Assembly: GCA_900095095.1 (NCBI GenBank)
Contig: FMBT01000350.1
Span: 124,001-188,000, forward strand
Source of the DNA: Fragilariopsis cylindrus CCMP1102
Taxonomy: Eukaryota > Bacillariophyta > Bacillariophyceae > Bacillariales > Bacillariaceae
Direction of reading: 5' to 3'
Length of the DNA: 64,000 nucleotides
The notes beneath the pieces are model-generated. The model was not told where the DNA came from, searched no databases, and was given only the letters and a program-made list of their open reading frames with translations. Position 1 is the stretch's first letter. Every line of letters starts with the position of its first letter. Both the position numbers and the translations under genes were made by a program. Positions 57,326-64,000 of the stretch are shown here, piece after piece.

Positions 57326-59385
57326 TTATGAATTTTTACGTCGTATTATAAGACGATCGAATGGTGAGACTTTTCCATAAAGAAATTCTTCTGCTTCTTG
57401 AATACAAATCGATGTCGTTGTGATCTCTCGATAATGCTGTGATGATGAATCGTTCTGCTGCGGTACTAAAAATATCCAATCTTCGACGTTCCTTGTTGTT
57501 GTTGTTGAATTCTTCTCCGTCGTCGTTGAGATGTAACGAAGGATTCGCTCGATTGGTTCACTCTTAGACATAAATATGTCTTCTGAAATTGCCATTGCAT
57601 AATCTTCCTCAGTATTTTCGAAGGTAATTATTACAACATTCAGAAATATTCGATCTTCAATTTTTATTTTCTTGTTACCTTTTGATTTCATCTGTCTTAA
57701 TTTTATAGCAACAGCCGACAATGGGTTTTTGGTTGTTGCCTTCTTTCCTTTGCGGTTCAGATCGTCCAATTTTGGATAATATTAGATATCTGCGTGTCTT
57801 CAAAAAAGCTGATGTATCGTTGATTGCTACACTTTTTGTTTCTTCATCAACTTGCATTGGAATCTTCGTTTCAGGCGTCGTTATCGTTGTCGCGTCAGTC
57901 ATTATTTGCTCGTCACTTAAGTAGAAGTAGTAGTCCCAATGTAGTTGTTGTTGCTTTCGTCTGTGTCAATCATTTCGTCATCATCGAATTTATTTTCGAT
58001 GATGGAAGGAGTTGCATTATCACGATTTCTGTACCATCGAATGATCAATGTGCCAATCTTCGTATCATTATCTGATAAGTATCCTTGAGAGATAGCCTCA
58101 TATATACGCATAGAAACTGGAAAACATCTATGCGTCAATATGATGATGCTTCATCCGCTACTAGTCTATCGCCCGCTGCTGGTTGTCGTCGACACAACAC
58201 CTCACTGAGATACCCGTTATGATTCGGAAAGGAGTTAGCGATCTTAGCGAATGTATCTTGTGGAGAAAAATATCTGTACTCTTTAGATAATATTGATTCT
58301 TTGTCGTCGAAGGAGCTGTATCAACGCCCCCTATGCTGTTATTATTGTTATTGTTATTAATGTTATTGTTATTAGTCATACTTGTTGTTCGTTGTCGTTG
58401 TCATTGTCATTGTCATTTTCGTTGTCATCGTCCAGGAATACTAAACACTGGAAGTATATACGATCTTGTTGTTTGAGACTCTTCTCTCCTGTTGCTCGTG
58501 ATTTTACCAACATACGTAGTACTTGATCAGACACTTTTTTGGTTTTCTTCTTTTTGCTACTGCTGCAGCTTTCAGAAGACGACGACGACGACGACTGTTC
58601 TTTAAAATTTCCATCTTCCTATCGAGTTTCGTAACTCTTTCTCGTTCTCTTCGTTTACGGTGTTGTAAATTTTTCGTCGAAGAGCAATGATATCTGATTC
58701 GCTCAATTTCTTTTTGAATTCTTCCTTATTCTCTGGTTGAAAACGATTAATTACGGATTCCATAACCTGCGAAGGGAGTGGTGGGTTATTTTTGTTGTTG
58801 TTGTCGTTATTGTTGCCGTTATTGCTACGAAGATTAGGATCCTGAAATTCAACCTTCATAGCTTTCTCACTACCGTCACTGCTACCAATTTTTATTATTA
58901 GTATTCACGTTATTGTATTGAATGTCAACGTAAGCATTATTATCCGATAGTAATTTGTTAGGCGTAAACCTTTTGGAACTACAATCCACGTCCCGATGGA
59001 AACATCCCCGCTGTATGGAGAGTCTTACTTTTCATACCTTGAAAATCAGGAAAATCATATTTCGGCCAAGATGTAATATCTTTCGGTGGATGATATGTAC
59101 AATCCCACAGGGTAAATAATTTTCTACTACTCCATCAGCATCATTTGCAATTATTTCTTTGGATGAATCAAAAAATATGTTTCGTAATATAAAATTTCCT
59201 TCCGTGATTTCTCTTATTGTTGTATCGGCGGCATACATATAAACGAATGATACTGACGTATCGTTTGATGAGGAAACATTATGGTCACCGTCGCCGCCAT
59301 CTTGGTCGGCTGCAGTTATTCTGCTTATTTCATCGGATAGGAGAAGACTCTTCGCGATTACGATTCGGATTCTACAGTCGCCCAT
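57326..59385 (-). CDS. Ubiquitin-like/UBX-type domain locus, indel-broken (one or two genes)
   Basis: First piece from 59385: MGDCRIRIVIAKSLLLSDEI, DTTIREITEGNFILRNIFFD, then a frame step to YHPPKDITSWPKYDFPDF and KSKTLHTAGMFPSGRGL. The final L-x-x-A-G-x-x-P-S-G pattern suits a UBX/ubiquitin-like fold. Second piece from 58859: MKVEFQDPNLRSNN, SQVMESVINRFQPENKEEFK, LSESDIIALRRKIYNTVNEE, then stepped frames KVSDQVLRMLVKSRATGEKS, YYLKSTDIFLHKIHSLRS, MRIYEAISQGYLSDNDTKIG, TSAFLKTRRYLILSKIGRSE, and the last frame RIFLNVVIITFENTEEDYAM to RLIIRRKNS. At least five steps equal to one missing base. Function uncertain; protein-quality control is a guess from the fold. Confidence 0.45.
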
Positions 59386-59769
59386 CTTTTATATTCGGAA
59401 GTTAAATTGTGGAAAATGGATTCTTATTATTTGTGTCATCGTCGAATTTCGTTACGATTTTATTTCTATTTTGTAATATTTTCGAATTTAAAATTGTGAT
59501 TATTTGTTACGCACTGTACAGCGTTTCATCAAATCATTCGACTCATTCGACTCAATCAAACCCATCCCCGACTGAATTTCTTAAAATCAGATAACCTTCG
59601 AAAATGATCTTTGTCCATCAAAAAATATACCGCAATAACAACAAACATAATAACAAACATAACAACATATTTTTTGTAGATTTACATAATACCTTGGCCC
59701 ATTATATCATACCGGAAAACAAAACCAAAGGCATCGCAGTCCTCAGCCTCAGCCTCACTCTCAATCAAA
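59386..59769. other. Divergent spacer between the ubiquitin-like locus and ECM29
   Basis: Candidate shared promoter. Contains ACATAAT/ACAAACAT short tandem units at about 59637-59668. No ORF supported. Confidence 0.45.
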
Positions 59770-60894
59770 ATGAACACGCCTGTCGCTAATGCCGATGTCG
59801 ATGTCGTCGTCGCTCCGCCGCCGTCGATAGAAGAAAGACGAAAAACTGCATCTTCGGACCTTGCTTCATTGAATCGGGTTTCGCATAAAATCGCTTTGGT
59901 CGATAATGCACAAAGGCTACAAACTGTACTTGATAAGCTCCTACCACGTTTGTTACAAAGAATTGGGGACAATAATCAAGCTCAAACAAGCGATAATGAT
60001 GATCCACAATTAAAGTCGATATTGTCAAAGACCCATATGAAACTTGTAGAAATGTTATCTCAATAATGAAACGAGTTCGTGATGATAATAATTGTCGATT
60101 AACAATCCTCGAGGAATACTGGACATACTTCTTACCACCCCCACTAATAATGATGATGATAGAATTATGATGATAGGACAGCAAAAGATTGTGATAGTTT
60201 CAGTCTCAATCTCAGTCTTACATTTTTAACACTGGCTATACCAAGATGTACATTATCAGAACTCGAAGATCTTTTACCTGGATTTTTGATTCTACATGCA
60301 TGCTACGAACAACGGGTACGTACAAGTACAAGTACTGCATCCTTCACGGGTGCGTCGTTGGAATCAATGAAAAAACAATGGCATCAAATTTCACATCTCT
60401 TCTCCGTACGTTGGATCGGATCGTTACTGAAGAAGAATCATCCATGAAATCAAAAGGATATCGCTTTGGATAGTAGTGTAGCAATAATACGAATAATAAC
60501 AAACGGATTAAATTAACAATGGTAACAGTAATACCAGTAATGGGGATGCCAGTAAAAGTCGAAAGGAGGAGGAGCCGTCATCGACATCGATTTCGGGACT
60601 CGAACAGGCACAAAGATTATTATCACAACAACATCACAGCAACCGCACGGTCAAATTACTATCGCAGATGCGACATATGGTCTATTTTTGGATGCTTTAT
60701 TGTACCGAACACAAGTGGGGAACGTCCTCCACCCGGTATGTCATCAACTGGTTGGGAACGTCTTAAGTCTGGTCATAGTCTAACAGAACGAGATTGGGCA
60801 GCGGAAATGGCACTTTCTGGACGATTGACATCCTTTAAAAATCGATTGATGGAATGGATTGCTCCAAATCGACGATGGTGTTTATTTTTAGGTG

Positions 60895-60936
<42 letters not shown>

Positions 60937-63900
60937 TTAACGATGGTGGCGGTGATAGTAACTACGACAGTGATGTTAACAATAACAAAAACAATAATAA
61001 TTCTTCGTCGTCATCACTTTTGCTACTTGGTCGATCCCGAACGGTTTCCCTAATGGTGACAGCATCAGGAGATTCCTCTATGGATGTTTCTGAAAATGCG
61101 AAGAAATATTTAAAACAATATTTTGATTCTCAAAGGGAGACAGGAGGTTTTGGCAATCCAACCGTCTTGACTAAAGAACTATTATGTCTGTGCGTAGGTG
61201 GGATCAACGCTAATCTCATCTTGTCGACATCGACATCCAATTCTATTTCTACTAGTGATAATACAAGTAATGTAGTAATAATAATAGGTACCACGACACT
61301 CTCAGTCTTCTACCGGGAGACTTGTCATTTCGGCGTCGGCAAGTATCGGATTCTCATTTTTCCGAATTGATCGGACTGCAACGAAGGCATTGGATGATAT
61401 TGACGATGAGGAGGTTTACGCAGTTGGAAAATTAGCCGTGTTGGCATCGGATAAAATGTTGTTTAAGCTAGGGAACGCCCTCGGACTGAGTTTATTGCGA
61501 GGCAAACCATATATTGCCGCTGCGGAATTATTGAACGGACTTATTGTTCGACTGGAGAAAAATAGAGACCAAGATGATACCCGGAGGTTCAATTTGGATG
61601 CTCGCGCATTGACTTTGGCTGTTACGATTCTAACTCCAATTGCCGGCTCAAAATGTCTTCATCCTCTGGTACACAAATAAGCCAGGCTAGTGTTGCCGTA
61701 AGAGATACCATTTATGGAACGGTATCTATACTTTGTCGATCAAATTTGCTCAGGATATGTTCCTGTGTCTAATGGCTGCTGGTAACACCGAAACAACTGT
61801 CCTATCTACCGATCTACTTCAGATACTTTTCCGTTGTGTTGGAAATGAAATAGACAAACTCCGAACACGAGCGACGGCAGCTCTAGGAGAGTTGCTGTTT
61901 GCATGTCGACGCGTCGTAGAACGAAGAGATGAATTAAAAAAGAGCAAGAAACTTTACCTGCGACTATAAACCCCTGGGAAATTTGGATAACTCTACAACT
62001 CAGAATGCACAGTTAGCTGAAATATCCCACATGCAAATCAACTCGGCAAGTCATTGCTGCAATTCTGTGGACTGCAAGCAATATTTCTCAACCTAGACAA
62101 TCTCGTGTAGCAACTGCTCGCTGGTCTAGTGATTTATTGATACATCTAGATGTTACTAATGCCACCCACATTCTATCATTTTTGGCTGGTGACACTGATG
62201 TAACTGCGTCTGCAATTGCGAAAGAAGGTTTAGGTCTTCAGGGGTCTAAAACCGTTTCCATTGGTGACTTTGATGAGTTGGTACAAACTTTAATATCGGA
62301 AGATGATGCGATGACGACTACGACTTCGCGACCCACTTTCTGGGATTTTTCTCCAAACGGGAAGGCAGTTGCAGTAAAATGTTTGCTGCGAAGCTACCTT
62401 GATGACTTTCATGGAGGAGAGGATGGATTGCGCTCATTGATGGTCGTCCTGACAAAATGTCTAACATTGAAAGGTATAGGTAAAAGTCTAGAAGAGTCTT
62501 GTTCGGAAGCTTTGTCTGTCTGTATCGGAACATCAGCTGTTGCACGTTCTATGATACAATCCTCATCTCTGCCACTGGGGTTGAGTGATCTTAGGGATAT
62601 GATCGTTACTTCTGGCTCTGCTAAAGCAAAACGCTTCCTCGCTGATGCATTTGGTAATTTTTTGATTGACACGTCTCTTCTTGGCTTCAGTGGATCGACG
62701 TTGTAACTGACGCCTTATCCATCTCCTCTAAAAGTTTGGGTATAGAGCCCCTGAAACCGTCGAACGATGTACACGGTGCAGCTCTTCTCGGTGGAACTTG
62801 TATAAGACTTGTCCGTCTACATCCTACTCTCATTACACCTAATAGTTACGTCATGGCTTCCAAACTTTTTGAAAGGTTTGGTGGTGCGCTCCCAAATTTG
62901 GACGATATGATTGGAAATGTTTTTTGTGATGCTTTATCTTTGTCCTGTTCGGGTGGTGATAATTCAAGTTAGAGCTACACGATAGGTAAGTTAGTTATGA
63001 CGTTCTTTCATATCATTTTTATATATCAGCGCGGTAACTCAAGTATGGTGTTATGTAATCTTGTAGTTTAAAAACAGGTCTTGCTTCGGTGTTAAAGAAC
63101 GAAGCATCTGCTCTGAACAGGTTTGGAGATGGAGACCGTGTTAATGCACCGCGAGTTTTAAAGTTGATCGAGCCCTCAGGACTATCCATTTCTATTGCAG
63201 CTGGTTCATCCGAACGCTCGAATTGTGTTGACGCTCTTTTCAAACTTCTCGGATCTGGGGCGTTCAGGAAGGATGAGGAAATAGGTCTAGCCGTTGGAGA
63301 AGCATTAGCTACATTCGCTGAAGCTGATTGTGATTTGTCAGCAAAAGTAGACGTAGGGGATTGGCCGTTGCATATGGATGAGATTTTGCGAGGAATTCAC
63401 CGCCGGCGGTACAGGTAAGTTCGATAAAGAGAAGGTTGACTACGAAAAAGAAAATATTTACTGACGATGTATTCTCTTTTTTTCCTTGACCATTTTGAGG
63501 TTGTCTTCACCTTGCTTCGAACAGCAAAATCTACCTCAAACAATCACAAACGGACCGCTTGTGGTCCAGCTTTGTTGGCAGTAGTTGCCAGAGCAACAAG
63601 ACTTGGAGCCAACGAAAACTTGCGTAATTGTTTGCAATCATTCCTCGCTGAGGTGCAAGACTGTTTTCTTTTCCTTCTTGTCGACTCAAAGAGCAGCCAA
63701 ATGTCCCGCGAGAGTTGTTGTCTGGGCCTCGCGGCCTGCGACAAGCTTGTAGTTGCTTCGGAGTCTGATGAATTGAAAGGCAGGTTATTGAGGAGCTTTG
63801 GAGGAACAACAAATCACGGGGGTAGTGCAATGCAGGAGACTACAGAGCAAGCAGAACATCGTAGAAGAGCTGATGGAGCTGATGGAGCTGATGGTGCAGA

Positions 63901-64000
63901 TGCTACTCCAAATTTTGAGGCAACAAGTACAGTCGACGTTGGAGGAGCTGCAGGGGTATCAGAAGCGAGCTTAGGTGCTTATCGTGAAATGGCATCGGCG
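59770..64000 (+). CDS. ECM29: Proteasome adaptor/scaffold ECM29, 5' part, indel-broken, truncated by window edge
   Basis: HEAT-repeat scaffold that binds the 26S proteasome. Starts MNTPVANADVDVVVAPPPS; the block SLNRVSHKIALVDNAQRLQT, then LLPRLLQRI opens the family alignment. Later blocks: LAIPRCTLSELEDLLPGFLI (about 60235), PPPGMSSTGWERLKSG (about 60730), RLMEWIAPNRRWCLFLGD (about 60846), SLMVTASGDSSMDVSENAKK, GNALGLSLLRGKPYIAA, TATALGELLFACRRVV-like, DVTASAIAKEGLGLQ, AALLGGTCIRLVRLHP, KLIEPSGLSISIAAG. An intron at 63415-63499 joins PPAVQ to VVFTLLRTAKS once a missing base near 63390 is allowed. Poly-Asn insert 60895-60936. Six or more frame steps. The gene runs past 64000. Confidence 0.82.
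60895..60936 (+). repeat. AAC trinucleotide tract (poly-Asn) inside ECM29
   Basis: About 13 consecutive aac units coding for asparagine, an insertion in a loop relative to family expectation. Confidence 0.9.

Overview
The window is nuclear DNA from a eukaryotic alga, almost certainly a diatom. The evidence is a fucoxanthin-chlorophyll a/c light-harvesting protein with an ASAFAP-like (VSAFAP) plastid-targeting motif, a decayed copia element of the diatom CoDi type, a secreted Lys/Pro-rich wall protein ending in a fasciclin domain, short GT-AG introns (mostly 90-320 nt), AT-rich spacers, and many Asn/Asp/Ser low-complexity tracts. I cannot name the species.

Layout. 0-6 kb: complex I subunit NDUFA12 (+) and the spliceosomal helicase Aquarius (-). 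6.4-8.5 kb: an MFS transporter (+). 8.6-10.4 kb: transposon debris (18-bp-arm hairpin, an RT-tail fragment, an antisense copia RT relic, a 62-bp direct repeat). 10.7-17.4 kb: a secreted CBM/fasciclin protein and class III alcohol dehydrogenase. 18-24.7 kb: a truncated-type Hsp70, a coiled-coil protein and a secreted C69 peptidase. 25-29.6 kb: a nuclear-looking PDZ/zinc-finger locus. 30-37.5 kb: FCP, small secreted or plastid proteins, an unlisted multi-PDZ locus and a DUF2061 protein. 38.5-45.4 kb: LON-like protein, INSIG-like membrane protein, a GC-rich ParB-fold protein and a cytochrome P450. 45.6-51 kb: Cys-rich GPI-type secreted protein, patatin lipase, a four-TM protein. 51.1-53.2 kb: an NAA80-type acetyltransferase fused to an ACTMAP-type protease. 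54-64 kb: a helical repeat protein, RPB6, a ubiquitin-like-domain locus and the 5' part of ECM29, which runs off the right edge.

The most interesting item is the 51.1-53.2 kb gene. It joins in one reading frame the two enzymes that successively mature the actin N-terminus in animals: the protease ACTMAP, which removes the initial acetylated residue(s), and NAA80, which acetylates the new terminus. I did not know of this fusion beforehand, but cannot search for precedents.

A second window-wide pattern is that many otherwise well-conserved genes (AQR, Hsp70, C69 peptidase, RPB6, ECM29, the actin-processing fusion) are interrupted by frame changes that nearly always equal one missing base. Because essential single-copy-type genes are hit, I favour consensus (assembly) deletions over pseudogenes. 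The breaks are patchy: dense at 18-29 kb, 34.5-36 kb and 51-64 kb, and nearly absent at 6-17 kb and 36.6-51 kb. Coordinates of broken genes are therefore outer limits, and the exons given in the evidence were read by eye from splice sites and frame.
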